A stretch of DNA of 64,000 nucleotides, taken from Candidatus Parcubacteria bacterium. Lineage in GTDB: Bacteria; Patescibacteria; ABY1; BM507; UBA12075. Positions 1-9,537 of this stretch are shown here, one piece after another. The stretch is taken from NCBI GenBank assembly GCA_002869165.1, contig PKTK01000001.1, positions 434,001 to 498,000 of the forward strand, written 5' to 3'. The translations under genes were made by a program, and so were the position numbers. The notes under the pieces were generated by a model. It saw only the letters and a program-made list of their open reading frames with translations, did no database searches and had not been told where the DNA came from. The first letter of the stretch is position 1. Every line of letters starts with the position of its first letter.

Positions 1-686
1 TTTTCTCTTAAATTGGATATTTTTGTTTTGTATGGAAGTAGAATCCCAGAAAATTTTAAATAATTTAAATTTAGTAATGCTAAATCAATATTTGCTTTAA
101 TTCCTACTAAATCAGGTGTACTTTTAAATAAAATATCTAGAAGTGCTATTTTTTCTTCTTCGCTCAACTTATTAAAATTCTTTTCTTTGTTTGCCAACAC
201 TTTTTCAAAGGCCTCTGCGTAATTTGAGCTTTGTTCAATAGTTTTACTGATGATTTCGGCTGATGAAGTTAAATATAATACGTCATTTATCTGATTATTA
301 AAATATGAGATATTCTTGATCAAAAAATTATCATCATACTTTTGTGCAAGTTCATTTGCTTGACTAAAATCTGACTGAGCTATACCGGCTTTTATTTTTC
401 CTTCTTCAAAATTTTCATTCAAAAGTAAATTAACTGCTTCTTCTATATTTCTCTTTCCACTAACCATGGTTGTGTACAAATTTTTTACATCTTTAAAATA
501 GAAAACAAAAGAAATAAAACCAATTATAAAGAACAATAAAAATAATATTAAAAATATTTTTAGCACAAAAAAGGCCCTTTTTAATCTTCGACGCCTTTTG
601 ATGTAAGGTATGTCATCGTAGATATGTTTAGCTCCTAGATAAACTGATAGTAAATTTAAGTTTTTTGATTTTGATAATTTAAACAT
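1..686 (-). CDS. DUF4012-like membrane protein, 3' part outside window
   Basis: The frame opens with ATG at 686 and stays open to base 1, giving about 228 N-terminal residues; the C-terminus lies beyond the window. An Arg/Lys-rich cytosolic start is followed by one membrane segment at about residues 39-62. A helical extracytoplasmic region follows, with repeated Asn, Glu and Leu. This layout resembles the N-terminal part of DUF4012 proteins, which are frequent in Patescibacteria; I recognise the pattern only loosely. It starts one base after the stop of the upstream permease, so it is probably the last gene of the export operon. Function unknown. Confidence 0.6.
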   Translation of the reverse strand, partial: MFKLSKSKNLNLLSVYLGAKHIYDDIPYIKRRRRLKRAFFVLKIFLILFLLFFIIGFISFVFYFKDVKNLYTTMVSGKRNIEEAVNLLLNENFEEGKIKAGIAQSDFSQANELAQKYDDNFLIKNISYFNNQINDVLYLTSSAEIISKTIEQSSNYAEAFEKVLANKEKNFNKLSEEEKIALLDILFKSTPDLVGIKANIDLALLNLNYLKFSGILLPYKTKISNLRE

Positions 687-687
687 T

Positions 688-1962
688 TTAATCTTGTCTT
701 AAAGCCATAATTGGGTCAAGTTTAGCTGCTTTTCTTGCTGGATAAACACCAAAAACAATTCCAAAAAAAGTTGAAAAGCCAAGCGCAACCACAAAACCCT
801 CTAGGGGCACGGCAAATTCCCAATCAAGACCAGCAGAATTTGCTCCGATTGAGACTAAAAAAGAAACTAAAACACCTACAGCAACACCAATTATACCCCC
901 AAAAATTGTTATGATTGTTGATTCAAACAAAAATTGCTTCATAATATCTAAATATTTAGCTCCCACAGATTTCCTAAGACCTATTTCTTGTGATCTTTCA
1001 CTTACTATAACATACATAATATTCATAATACCCACTCCTCCAACAACAAGCGAAATTGCCACAATAGCCAACAATAATAGTGTTATAGCTCCTGTTATTG
1101 TATCAAGAATACTCATCATTTCTGCCATAGTTACAACTCTAAAGTCATCTTTATTAAACTCATTTTCATCATCCACGCTAATATCATGATTTTCTCTCAA
1201 AATTAATCTAGCTTCTCTAGCAGTCTCCTCAGCAATACTTAAATCCTTTAAATTTGCTATCAAATAAAGAATATGATCAATACCCATTATCCTTTTTTGT
1301 AATGTTTTTACAGGAACATAAACATAGTCATCAAAATTCATACCCATTACTCCTCCCCTTTCTTTCATAACCCCAATTACTCTAAACTTTGTTTTTCTAA
1401 TCCTTATCTGTTTTCCCAGTGCGTCACTCTCACCAAATAATTTCTCTTTCATATTAAAACCAAGTACAACCACTTTTGATAATGTTCTATTTTCTTCTTC
1501 TGAAAAAAATCTACCAAATTCAATTTCACTTTGATCGATATCAATATAACTAGCATTTGTTCCGAAAATAAAACCTTTTTTTTGCTCATTACTGTAACTT
1601 ACTAGCTCTTGACCCATTATTCCAGCATAAGCGTTGTCCACGTTGGGAAGATCAATAATATCTTCCATATCGTCTAATGTCAAAGTTGTTATTTGAGCTC
1701 CCTGGACCAGATCAGCTGCTCCAGCAGTCGATGCGTTGGAAGTTGTTTTATTGTTAGTTGGAATTTTTACCTCTACTTCAATGATATCCGTTCCAAAACT
1801 TTCTACTTGCCCTAAAATCAATCTTTCTATTCCATGCCCAGCTGAATAAACAATTATTACACTGGCTATCCCAATTACCACACCCAAAACAGTTAATGCT
1901 GTTCTGGTTTTATTAGCCATCATTGAATCAAAAGAAGATTTTATTAAAATTATATTTTTCAT
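688..1962 (-). CDS. ABC transporter permease, MacB/FtsX family
   Basis: A 424-residue permease of the MacB/LolCE type. It has one N-terminal membrane helix (about 20-40), a large extracytoplasmic MacB periplasmic core domain (about 45-280) and three C-terminal helices (about 290-415). The FtsX signature 'GIMNIMYVIVSERSQEIGL' lies between helices 2 and 3. It is homologous to the permease encoded immediately upstream (2 bp gap), so the pair probably forms a heterodimer with the ATPase at 3237-3950. The family exports peptides, lipids or lipoproteins; the substrate here is unknown. Unlike classical MacB, the ATPase is a separate polypeptide. Confidence 0.9.
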   Translation of the reverse strand: MKNIILIKSSFDSMMANKTRTALTVLGVVIGIASVIIVYSAGHGIERLILGQVESFGTDIIEVEVKIPTNNKTTSNASTAGAADLVQGAQITTLTLDDMEDIIDLPNVDNAYAGIMGQELVSYSNEQKKGFIFGTNASYIDIDQSEIEFGRFFSEEENRTLSKVVVLGFNMKEKLFGESDALGKQIRIRKTKFRVIGVMKERGGVMGMNFDDYVYVPVKTLQKRIMGIDHILYLIANLKDLSIAEETAREARLILRENHDISVDDENEFNKDDFRVVTMAEMMSILDTITGAITLLLLAIVAISLVVGGVGIMNIMYVIVSERSQEIGLRKSVGAKYLDIMKQFLFESTIITIFGGIIGVAVGVLVSFLVSIGANSAGLDWEFAVPLEGFVVALGFSTFFGIVFGVYPARKAAKLDPIMALRQD

Positions 1963-1964
1963 GA

Positions 1965-3212
1965 TTATTCGTAACGCAAAGCTTCAACCGGCTCAAGTTT
2001 TGAAGCTTTGTTAGCTGGATAAACACCAAATATCACTCCAACCATAGCAGATACTCCTAGCGACAAAACAATCGAAAATATTGAAACCGAAAAAGCCCAA
2101 TCATATCCAAGTAAATTTGCCACAAAAGAAATAATATACGAAATGATAAAACCTGCTACTATTCCGATAAAACCTCCAAACAAAGTTACGGTGATAGATT
2201 CAAAAAGAAATTGAACTAATATCCTTGATCTGTTTGCACCAACTGCCTTTCTAAGTCCAATTTCTCTTGTTCTTTCAGAAACAGATACTAACATAATATT
2301 CATAATACCAATCCCGCCAACGATTAATGAAAGTGCCGCCATGGCTGCTAAAAAATATCTAAGCGCATTAGTAATAACTGTAATCATATCCAAAGCTTGA
2401 GCAGAACTCCTAACTGTAAAATCATCATTTTCTGTGCCTGTAATATCATGTCGATCTCTTAAGGTTAATTTCATGTCTTCAATAGCCCTGTCTATATTAT
2501 TTTCATTATCTACCTTTGCTCTAATCATACTTATATGATTCACGCCTGCTATGACCTTTTGCATGGTTTTAATTGGAACAAAAATTTTGTTATCATAATC
2601 CTGAAAAGCAACAGTTCCCCTTTCTGCCATCACCCCTATTACTTCAAATAATCTTTTTTTTATCTTTATTCTTTTGCCAACAGCCACTGACTCACCAAAA
2701 AGTTCTTCTTTTACAGTTGAACCGAGTACTACTACTTTTGACAAATTAGTTTCCTCCTCTTCACTTATAAAACGTCCTGATTCAATGCTGCCACCTTCAA
2801 CTAACATATAATTATGCGTAACTCCGCTTATAGTCCCTTCGTAACTATTATTCCCCCACTCCAAGGTTGCAGCTCCATTTGAATATGCTACTAGAGCTTT
2901 TAAGTTAGGGACATTATTTTTCTTGCTTAATGCCATGGCATCATCATAAGTTAAAGTGGTAATAACTATACCCATAGCTGACGCTGGTGGTTCATCTTCC
3001 TCAGAACCGCCAGGTAATACACCTATCAAATTAGCTCCTAGTGTTTCAATCTGGCCAAGAATGAGACTTTGAGCACCCGCTCCAACTGATATTATAATAA
3101 CAACTGATCCAACTCCAATAATAATACCTAGCATTGTTAAAAAACTCCTTGCTTTTTGGGTTAACAAGGATTTAAAAGCTATCTCAATTGATTGTTTGAG
3201 TACTAAGAACAT
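1965..3212 (-). CDS. ABC transporter permease, MacB/FtsX family
   Basis: A 415-residue paralogue of the downstream permease with the same plan: N-terminal helix at about 20-42, a MacB-type core domain, and three C-terminal helices with the 'GIGIMNIMLVSVSERTREIGL' region. The start ATG at 3212 follows the ATPase stop by 24 bp. Two different permeases next to one ATPase and one adaptor suggest an asymmetric MacB-like exporter. The sequence shows no obvious damage. Confidence 0.9.
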   Translation of the reverse strand: MFLVLKQSIEIAFKSLLTQKARSFLTMLGIIIGVGSVVIIISVGAGAQSLILGQIETLGANLIGVLPGGSEEDEPPASAMGIVITTLTYDDAMALSKKNNVPNLKALVAYSNGAATLEWGNNSYEGTISGVTHNYMLVEGGSIESGRFISEEEETNLSKVVVLGSTVKEELFGESVAVGKRIKIKKRLFEVIGVMAERGTVAFQDYDNKIFVPIKTMQKVIAGVNHISMIRAKVDNENNIDRAIEDMKLTLRDRHDITGTENDDFTVRSSAQALDMITVITNALRYFLAAMAALSLIVGGIGIMNIMLVSVSERTREIGLRKAVGANRSRILVQFLFESITVTLFGGFIGIVAGFIISYIISFVANLLGYDWAFSVSIFSIVLSLGVSAMVGVIFGVYPANKASKLEPVEALRYE

Positions 3213-3236
3213 TTAAATTTAAACAGTAAATAAAAA

Positions 3237-3950
3237 TTATTTAAGCAATTCACCATCAGTAGCAAAACGACGCTTCTTGACCTTTGTATCCTCTATAATT
3301 AACCCATCTTTTAAGTTAATAATTCTTTTAGCATGTTCTGCAGTATATGTTTCATGAGTAACCAAAATAATCGTATTACCTTCGTTGTTTAATTTTTGTA
3401 ATATTTCCATTATCTGAACCCCGGACTTGGAATCCAGATTGCCTGTTGGTTCATCAGCAAATATTATGGAAGGGTTATTAATCAAAGCTCGAGCAATGGC
3501 TACTCTTTGTTTTTCGCCACCAGATATTTGATTTGTAAAATAATCAAGTCGATGTCCAAGTCCCACGCTTTTCAGGACTTTTTCGCCTCTTTCCCTGGCA
3601 TTGCCAACATTTTTTGCATAAATCAAAGGTAATATAACATTATCAAGCACTGTGGTCCTGGCTAGTAAATTGAAGGATTGAAATACAAAACCAATCTTTT
3701 CATTTCGAAGTTCTGCTAGCTCGTCATCATTTAGCTTCGTCACATCCTTATCATCAATCTTATATGTTCCACTCGTTGCTCTATCAAGTAAACCGATAAT
3801 ATGCATCAAAGTTGATTTACCTGAACCAGATGGCCCCATTATAGAAACAAAATCACCTTTTTCAATATTAAAAGAGATACCATGAAGTACCTTGGTCACC
3901 ACTTTGTCATTGCGAAATTCTTTTTTTAAATTTTGTATCTCTATGAGCAT
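3237..3950 (-). CDS. ABC transporter ATP-binding protein, MacB/LolD type
   Basis: A 237-residue ATPase that powers the two adjacent permeases. Visible motifs are Walker A 'GPSGSGKST' (about 39-47), Q-loop 'FVFQSFNLL', ABC signature 'ISGGEKQRVAIARAL', Walker B 'IIFADEPT' and the H-loop 'LVTHE'. Length and motifs fit the LolD/MacB-N family. It starts 2 bp after the stop of the small protein upstream, so translation is probably coupled along the operon. Confidence 0.93.
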   Translation of the reverse strand: MLIEIQNLKKEFRNDKVVTKVLHGISFNIEKGDFVSIMGPSGSGKSTLMHIIGLLDRATSGTYKIDDKDVTKLNDDELAELRNEKIGFVFQSFNLLARTTVLDNVILPLIYAKNVGNARERGEKVLKSVGLGHRLDYFTNQISGGEKQRVAIARALINNPSIIFADEPTGNLDSKSGVQIMEILQKLNNEGNTIILVTHETYTAEHAKRIINLKDGLIIEDTKVKKRRFATDGELLK

Positions 3951-3952
3951 AA

Positions 3953-4222
3953 TTAACCTAAAATATGAGCGTATTTTTCTTCATCTGCAATTAATTTTTT
4001 CCAGGCCTTTTCATTATTTTCTTTCATGTCCCATATTTTATCGCGCAAATGACCAGTAAGTAACTCTAGATTTTCTGTTGATTCAGAAGCAGCTTCATAT
4101 ATAGCCTCATCTTCATCAGCGATAGAGATATTCAAAAAAATATCCCAAAGAAGTTTTTTGTTCTCATTTAAATTTGAAGACTCTACTAATTCTCTTAATT
4201 TATTTTTAAATTTATTTTCCAT
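3953..4222 (-). CDS. small acidic protein in export operon
   Basis: An 89-residue soluble, helical, acidic protein with no signal peptide or membrane segment and no family I recognise. It is rich in Glu, Lys and Asn, with a central 'ADEDEAIYEAASES' stretch. It sits between the adaptor and ATPase genes of the exporter, with 2 bp to the ATPase start, so it is probably translated as part of that operon. Whether it regulates the transporter is unknown. Confidence 0.6.
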   Translation of the reverse strand: MENKFKNKLRELVESSNLNENKKLLWDIFLNISIADEDEAIYEAASESTENLELLTGHLRDKIWDMKENNEKAWKKLIADEEKYAHILG

Positions 4223-4231
4223 ACATTTTTT

Positions 4232-4378
4232 TTATTCAAATCTAGAAAATGCTTTACTAAAAACTCTTTCACCTAATTCCTTCATTCTTTCTTTGTTTTT
4301 TTCCTCTTCAGTGGTAATTTCATTTTTTAATTCTCCTTGGACTTGATTGTTCTCAAAATTTGTTTCGAAATTTTTCAT
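4232..4378 (-). CDS. 48-residue hypothetical protein in export operon
   Basis: A short frame from ATG 4378 to TAA 4232 encodes 48 residues, highly charged and probably helical ('TTEEEKNKERMKELGERV' centre). It lies 9 bp downstream of the adaptor stop and just upstream of the 89-residue gene, so the position is consistent with an operon member. It resembles nothing I can name. The evidence is its position, codon use like its neighbours, and lack of any competing frame. Confidence 0.45.
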   Translation of the reverse strand: MKNFETNFENNQVQGELKNEITTEEEKNKERMKELGERVFSKAFSRFE

Positions 4379-4387
4379 ATTTTTTTA

Positions 4388-6289
4388 TTAATTTTCTATA
4401 GTTTGTGTAATCACCACATCACCTTCTTGTAAACCATCGATAATTTCTGTATAGCCTTCATCTCCTCTTATGCCTAAAATAATCTTTCTTTCTACTGCCT
4501 GATTATTTATAAGTAACTTAATCCATTTACCATCGCCATTCCGATCAATAATCGCTCTACTTGTAACACTTAATATATTTGATTTTTGGTTAGTAGTAAT
4601 GTTTACGTTTGCAGTCATGCCTGATTTGATTTCGTTATTTGTACTTTCAAAATTTACTTTTACTAAATAGTATATAACATCCTGTATTACTGTTTCAGCT
4701 GGCTCAATAAAAGAAACTTTACCCATAAAAATTTCGTCCTCACCAAAAGCATCCAAGGTAACTTTCACTACATCAGAAACTTTTACTTTAGCAATGTCCG
4801 CCTCAGAAATATGAACATCAATTTCATAACCTCCTTCACCAACCATACTTATTACTTTTTGTCCTTGACTTACAAGCTCACCTACTTCAAACTCTACCGC
4901 TGTAATAATTCCATCAAATGGAGCTTTTATTTGAGAGTCTTCAATTCTTTTATTTACTGAATCTAGTGCAGCTTGAGCTTGCCTGATTTTGGCTCTAGCT
5001 AAAGCCACATCATGAACATTGGCTGGCGCCACAACCTGATCTCTCTGTGCTTTGGCTACCTCCATAGCTTCTTTTGTGGCCATAACTTTTGACTCACTTA
5101 CGGTTATCTGCTGCTCTGCAGTTATTTTTGCAGTGTTCAAAGCATTTTCAGCGCTTATAACAGCGTTATCATAAACTGTTTTGGCTTCTGATAAAGCACT
5201 TTCTGCTGCTTGAACTTTAATATTATAATTAAGCAAAGCATCATTATATGCTTGCTCATAACTTTCAAGTGAAGAAGCGGCTGTATTAATAGTTGTAATA
5301 TGTGTATTAATAGTTGTTTTATGTGTTTCAATGTTTGTTTTTGTAAGACCTGAAGTAGTTACGCTGTTATCCAAAACATCAAAAGTATTTTTTAGAGCTA
5401 ACAAGGTATATTCTAGCAATTTTTTGGTGTTACTTATTGCTGATATAACATTTTCATTACTGGGATTAATTTTGGCTGTATTTATTTTGTCGCTAGCAGT
5501 TGATTTTTGCGTAAGACCTAGGCTGTAGTAACTTTTTGCATACGTTAAATAGCTAGGATCCTTTACGCTTAAATACTCATCAATATCATCATCTGATATT
5601 ATTGTATTTACCGCGTCCAAAGCAGAATTAGCTGTTGAAGTCTTGTCTCCAGCAATTGTTAGCACAGAATCTCTTGTATTGGTGATAGCTTGAGAATAAG
5701 TTGATTTCATATTGTCAAGATTCGAGCTAGCTGTCATTACCGACTGTTCACTTGGTGTAACGTTATCTGATTCAAATGAAAGCAAATCGTTCAGGGTTTT
5801 TTCTGCTTGGGCAATGGTTTCAGCTGCGCTTGCCTTTACTCTTTCAAGCTCACTCATAGCCGAATTATACGCTGACTCTGCTTGGATAACAGTTGCCTGT
5901 GATAATGCTCTATCTTCCCCAGTAGCTCCAGCTAATAATTTATTTAAGTTCTCTGTAGCAACGTCATAATTTGCTTGGGATTCTTGCTTGGAAATAACTA
6001 GTGAGGTGTAGTCTAGTTCAGAAATAAGCTGTCCTTCAGTGACCTTGTCTCCCACATTAAAATTTACTCGTTGAATCTTTCCTCATGACAAAAAACTTAA
6101 ATCTATCTCTGAATTTGCCTTCACTGTTCCTGTTTCAGATACAGTTTGTATTATATCCCCCTTAGTAACTTTAAAGGTTTTGTAGTTAATTTGCTTTTGA
6201 TCTTTGGCTAAAAAATACAAAGCAATTACCAAAACCAAAGCAATAGACATTAGAATAAATATTGCTTTTTTGGCACTAATTTTTCTCAT
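4388..6289 (-). CDS. HlyD/MacA-type adaptor, interrupted by in-frame TGA
   Basis: One reading frame of 634 codons runs from ATG 6289 to TAA 4388. It is broken only by TGA at 6083-6085 (codon 69). Residues 7-28 form a membrane anchor. The lipoyl/barrel-sandwich half-motif 'DLSFLS-stop-GKIQRVNFN' continues directly into 'VGDKVTEGQL', exactly as in RND/ABC membrane fusion proteins. A long Ala/Glu-rich coiled-coil hairpin (about 100-400), the second lipoyl half and a beta-barrel domain follow. No shift of frame is needed, so the stop most simply replaces a Gly (GGA) or Ser (TCA) codon. The protein would bridge the MacB-like permeases to the cell surface. A GTG at 6055 could at best restart a fragment lacking the anchor. 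Confidence 0.82.
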
Positions 6290-6290
6290 A

Positions 6291-6677
6291 TTATGTGGAT
6301 TTATTTTTATACATTTTAAATAGTTTTGTAACTAACTCAATATCAGAAATTTTGTTTTTACTAAAAAAATAATCAACGTTCATGTTCTCAGCTTGCTCCT
6401 TGATCGCTTCTTTATCATTTAGAGTGTAAACCACCAATGTAATATTTTTAGTTTCTTCTGTTCCTTTAAGAAAACTGAAAAATTCCCAAATATCTAAGTT
6501 TGGGTGATCTAATTATGTAATTACTAGATTTGGCATTTTGTGACAAAGCTCTGAATGCAAAACATGAGCTTCGCTACTGCCATCATTAACAATAACTTCA
6601 ATATTATTAGCTGATAATAGCGCTTCCAATGAACTATTATTGTGCGCATGATTATCAACAATATATACTTTCTTCAT
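6291..6677 (-). CDS. response-regulator receiver-like protein, interrupted by in-frame TAA
   Basis: A 129-codon frame runs from ATG 6677 to TAA 6291, ending 1 bp before the adaptor ATG. The translation is receiver-like: 'KKVYIVDN' as first strand and acidic pocket, 'PNLVIT-stop-LDHPNLDIWEF' around the phosphorylation loop, 'ITLVVYT' as strand 4, and a conserved Lys in 'YFFSKNK'. The TAA at 6513-6515 falls where the phosphoacceptor Asp normally sits. GAA (Glu) is one base from TAA, whereas Asp codons are two bases away, so this may have been a non-phosphorylatable receiver. It may be a real pseudogene or a sequencing artefact. It would be the first gene of the exporter operon. Confidence 0.6.
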
Positions 6678-6762
6678 TCCATAATTATAACATATTCCTC
6701 ACATTTTTTCCAAGTCATTGTCATATTTATTATTTCACTTATCATTTACTAGATGAAAGAGA

Positions 6763-6806
6763 CTACATTATTTAGTGTACATTTTAATGTACACTAAATA
6801 ATGTAG
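6763..6806. repeat. perfect 21-bp inverted repeat with 2-nt loop
   Basis: The two 21-bp arms (left begins CTACATTATTTAGTG, right ends CACTAAATAATGTAG) are exactly complementary around a TT centre. It lies about 85 bp upstream of the receiver/adaptor operon and next to the lexA terminator. It could be an operator, a cruciform or a terminator of the divergent unit. There is no T-run directly after it. Confidence 0.85.
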
Positions 6807-6816
6807 AAGCTAAAAT

Positions 6817-6846
6817 AAAAAACTGACATAAAGATCAGTTTTTTAT
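6817..6846 (-). terminator. intrinsic terminator of lexA
   Basis: An AAAACTGA / TCAGTTTT stem with an 8-nt loop is followed on the minus strand by a T-run. It ends 14 bp beyond the lexA stop. Confidence 0.75.
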
Positions 6847-6859
6847 TTTATATATAAAT

Positions 6860-7474
6860 TTATGCAAACTTTCTAATAACCCCTCTTACTACCCCCTGAA
6901 TCAATGGATCTTTGCAATAGATTGGCTCCATGGTGGAGTTGGCTGGTTGGAGACGAATACGGTTGGCTTCTTTGTAGAATTTCTTGAGAGTTGCGTAAGC
7001 ATTGTTAAGTAGAGCTACCACCACATCACCATTTCGAGGTGACGGATTGCGTTCAATGATCACATAATCACCGCTAAGTATTCCCTCCTCTATCATGGAC
7101 TCACCCTTAACACGCAAAACATAAGAATTGGCTGCATCGGTTACAAAATCAACAGGCACTCCAATAGTTTCATTGTCTTCAATAGCTTCAATGGGCTCTC
7201 CGGCCGTAATTAAACCAAGAAGTGGAAGTTCAATGCCAGCACTAAATTCTGGTTGTGCCACTACTAGTTCAATTGATCTAGCTTCGTTGTGTGAGCCTTT
7301 TTTCAAAAAGCCTTTTTTACGTAGATTATCTAGATGAACATGAATAGTTGCTGGACTGGATAAGTTTAAATGATCGGCAATCTCTCGAATACTTGGAGAA
7401 AAGCCATTACTATCAATAAAATTAGTTACAAAATCAAGTATTTCGCGTTGCCGTTTTGTAAGTTGATTTCCCAT
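6860..7474 (-). CDS. lexA: LexA repressor
   Basis: A 204-residue SOS repressor and self-cleaving S24 protease. The N-terminal winged helix-turn-helix (about 1-65) contains 'SIREIADHLNLSSPATIHVHL'. The cleavage site Ala91-Gly92 lies in 'GLITAGEPIEA'. The catalytic Ser126 is in 'RVKGESMIEEG' and Lys164 in 'AYATLKKF'. I place the start at ATG 7474, giving the standard 'MGNQLTKRQREIL' N-terminus; the frame is open 26 codons further upstream, but those residues look non-coding. A strong promoter 270 bp upstream implies a long leader. Confidence 0.96.
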   Translation of the reverse strand: MGNQLTKRQREILDFVTNFIDSNGFSPSIREIADHLNLSSPATIHVHLDNLRKKGFLKKGSHNEARSIELVVAQPEFSAGIELPLLGLITAGEPIEAIEDNETIGVPVDFVTDAANSYVLRVKGESMIEEGILSGDYVIIERNPSPRNGDVVVALLNNAYATLKKFYKEANRIRLQPANSTMEPIYCKDPLIQGVVRGVIRKFA

Positions 7475-7747
7475 ATTTTTAAAATTATTTTTTGTTTTAC
7501 CTTCTTTATACTCGAAACTAAACCTCAAATGAAGCCTAGTTTCTTGTAACAAGAAGGATTTTATTTGAACCTTTTGTTTTTTGACCTTCTTGAGGCGAAG
7601 ATCCCCAAGAAGGAAATTTTTGAGACAACCAGATACTTCTTTGTCAAAAGGCGTTCTTTAGACAAATACTAACCTTCTTCATTAGCAAATACCCAGTCTA
7701 TTTTTATAGGTTGATTTATCAACAACCCTTCTTGCATGCTTACTTAT

Positions 7748-7776
7748 ATTATACACGAACAAAATACGAAAGTCAA
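7748..7776 (-). promoter_or_regulatory. lexA promoter with possible LexA site in spacer
   Basis: On the minus strand TTGACT (7771-7776) and TATAAT (7748-7753) are separated by 17 bp. The spacer holds two TTCG half-sites, one within GTTCG, which resembles half of a Gram-positive SOS box (CGAAC-N4-GTTCG) but is not a full match. Between the promoter and lexA lies about 270 bp of leader with repeated AAGAAGG/CCTTCTT segments that can pair. The rest of that leader is unassigned. Confidence 0.7.
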
Positions 7777-7886
7777 TACCCCCTATTCTTCTCTAATTTA
7801 AGACTAATATTATTTAGAACTAAATTATATCTACTAAAAAAATTTTTACGTAAGAAATAATTGATTTTGTATAAGGTTATAGTTTC

Positions 7887-8012
7887 TAGATTCCCTTCCA
7901 TCTCCATTATCCGCCAACTGATGGAGGCGAGTCGCCAGGAATGACAAATGGTGACTAGGTTTCGCAATCTAACACTCCACCCCCTTCGGGTACTCCCCTT
8001 CCTAGGGGAGAT
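7887..8012. repeat. two short inverted intergenic elements
   Basis: Bases 7887-7946 form an element of the AGATTCCC...GGAATGACA family with a central Cys/Gly-codon-like GC palindrome. Bases 7966-8012 form a second GC-rich element (TCTAACACTCCACCCCC ... CTCCCCTTCCTAGGGGAG). A close relative of the second lies in reverse orientation at 54377-54416. No protein is plausible here. Confidence 0.65.
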
Positions 8013-8024
8013 TTTTTATTAAAA

Positions 8025-8051
8025 ATACCACCAGTGTTTTACTGGTGGTAT
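8025..8051 (-). terminator. intrinsic terminator
   Basis: An 11-bp stem ATACCACCAGT / ACTGGTGGTAT lies 26 bp past the stop of the secreted protein gene, with A/T flanks usable in both directions. Confidence 0.75.
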
Positions 8052-8076
8052 TTATTTATGTAAGTTATTTTACTGT

Positions 8077-9456
8077 TTAGTACTGATTTCTGCTAAGTGG
8101 ATAGTTTACATAACCTGGATAGTCATAACCATAATAATAATAATTGTTATAATTAAATTCATGTCCTACTTGAGTATAGTCGTAGTTAAATTCTGCGTTA
8201 TTATATCCACTTCCATTTACTCTGAAATCTACGCTTCCCAAATATTTCCAAGCACCACCTTCGATGCTAATAAAAGTCTTGGCTACGTAGTCTCCAGAGC
8301 TTAGTCTACCGAAATTACTTTGGGTATAGTTATATTCCCAATCTCTTCCATCTGGTTTTCTTAGTGAAGATTCCTTCTTAGTATAGAATGAGCCGTTCCT
8401 ATGTAGCTCATGACGAATCTTGAAACTTTCTACATTGCTAATGTCTGATAATCTAGTTAGCACCTTTACATCTTCCTTGCTAGAAAAGATATTTCTTGGA
8501 TTATTTGTTCCGTATTTATAATTACCATAATACTTGATATCTGTATCAGTTTGAGTCCAGTTGTAACCATATTTAGCATCATCATATCTTCTGTATCTAT
8601 AATCGTTTTCATTTAAATACCCATCAACTGTAATAGTCTTACTTCCCATTCTTCTGTATGAACCGTTGTTTAACTTGATGTATGCTCTAATCTCATGAGT
8701 TCCGCTTGGAAGTTTACCAAGATTTGTATAAGAATAGTTTGCTGTCCATGTTTCACAATTTGGATACATAACAGCTACCTCATTGCTTTTATGTAAATTT
8801 TTTCCATCAAGATATACCTCAAATTTTATTTGAAAACTTTGCACGCTGCGTAGGTTGTTTGTTCTAACCAATGCATATACATTTTCATTACGTGCAAAAT
8901 CTTGTGTTCTACCTGTAATACTATAAACGAATGAATGATTATTCTCAACTCCTAGTCCTGTTTCAAGTGAACCATAGTCATATCTTGGATTTGAGCAATA
9001 ATAATCATTACTAATACCACCAACATTGAAATCTTTAGTGTTATACAAAACCCAAGCACCACTGTTTACTGAAATCATGGTGTGAAGTTTATAATGACCG
9101 CTTGATAGTCTACCAAACTCATCATAGTTCCATACTTCTGCCCACCAGTTTCCATCAGGTCGATAAACTTGTGAGTACTTGTTTTGGTAACTAGCGCCTC
9201 TTAGTTCATACTTGAATTGAAAAGTTTGAACATTAGAAATGTCAAAAATCCTTGTAAGGGCAAAAACAGATTCATTAGTCCCAAAATAATCTTTTTGGTT
9301 TTGAATCTCATATTGCCAATTTGCAGATTGTTTGATTCCAGCTCCAATTTCTGTTGATCTAAATCTAAAGCTAGCCGAAGCAGCCTCGACTGAGAAGATT
9401 GGAAATACTAATGAAATCAAGACAATTGCAATTGTTGTTGTTCTAAAAAATTTCAT
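8077..9456 (-). CDS. secreted protein with three tandem beta-rich repeats
   Basis: A 459-residue exported protein. Residues 1-26 are a signal peptide ending 'FSVEAA'. Three repeats of about 125-140 residues follow (about 27-150, 155-280, 290-430). Each contains 'ISNV.(T/E)F', an aromatic 'W....NY..FGRLSSG' core and a terminal 'GAW....DF.V.G' strand. The C-terminal 30 residues are Tyr/Asn-rich. This looks like three Ig- or jelly-roll-type beta domains made by duplication. I do not recognise a named family; an adhesive or cell-surface role is a guess. It has its own promoter and terminator. Confidence 0.8.
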   Translation of the reverse strand: MKFFRTTTIAIVLISLVFPIFSVEAASASFRFRSTEIGAGIKQSANWQYEIQNQKDYFGTNESVFALTRIFDISNVQTFQFKYELRGASYQNKYSQVYRPDGNWWAEVWNYDEFGRLSSGHYKLHTMISVNSGAWVLYNTKDFNVGGISNDYYCSNPRYDYGSLETGLGVENNHSFVYSITGRTQDFARNENVYALVRTNNLRSVQSFQIKFEVYLDGKNLHKSNEVAVMYPNCETWTANYSYTNLGKLPSGTHEIRAYIKLNNGSYRRMGSKTITVDGYLNENDYRYRRYDDAKYGYNWTQTDTDIKYYGNYKYGTNNPRNIFSSKEDVKVLTRLSDISNVESFKIRHELHRNGSFYTKKESSLRKPDGRDWEYNYTQSNFGRLSSGDYVAKTFISIEGGAWKYLGSVDFRVNGSGYNNAEFNYDYTQVGHEFNYNNYYYYGYDYPGYVNYPLSRNQY

Positions 9457-9537
9457 AGATTTTATAAATTTATATTTTATAATTTTAAGATTAAAATAAG
9501 CTAAAATTAAAATTAATTAGTCTTTTTTAGTATTAGC

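Noticed and set aside
6083..6085. UGA read as glycine (code 25, as in Gracilibacteria/SR1)
   Set aside because: TGA ends other well-supported genes here (14542, 22207, 29386, 32972), and the remaining interruptions are TAA, so a UGA reassignment does not explain the pattern.
7773..7967. 64-codon minus-strand frame upstream of lexA
   Set aside because: It runs through a repeat element and the lexA promoter region and has no ribosome site.
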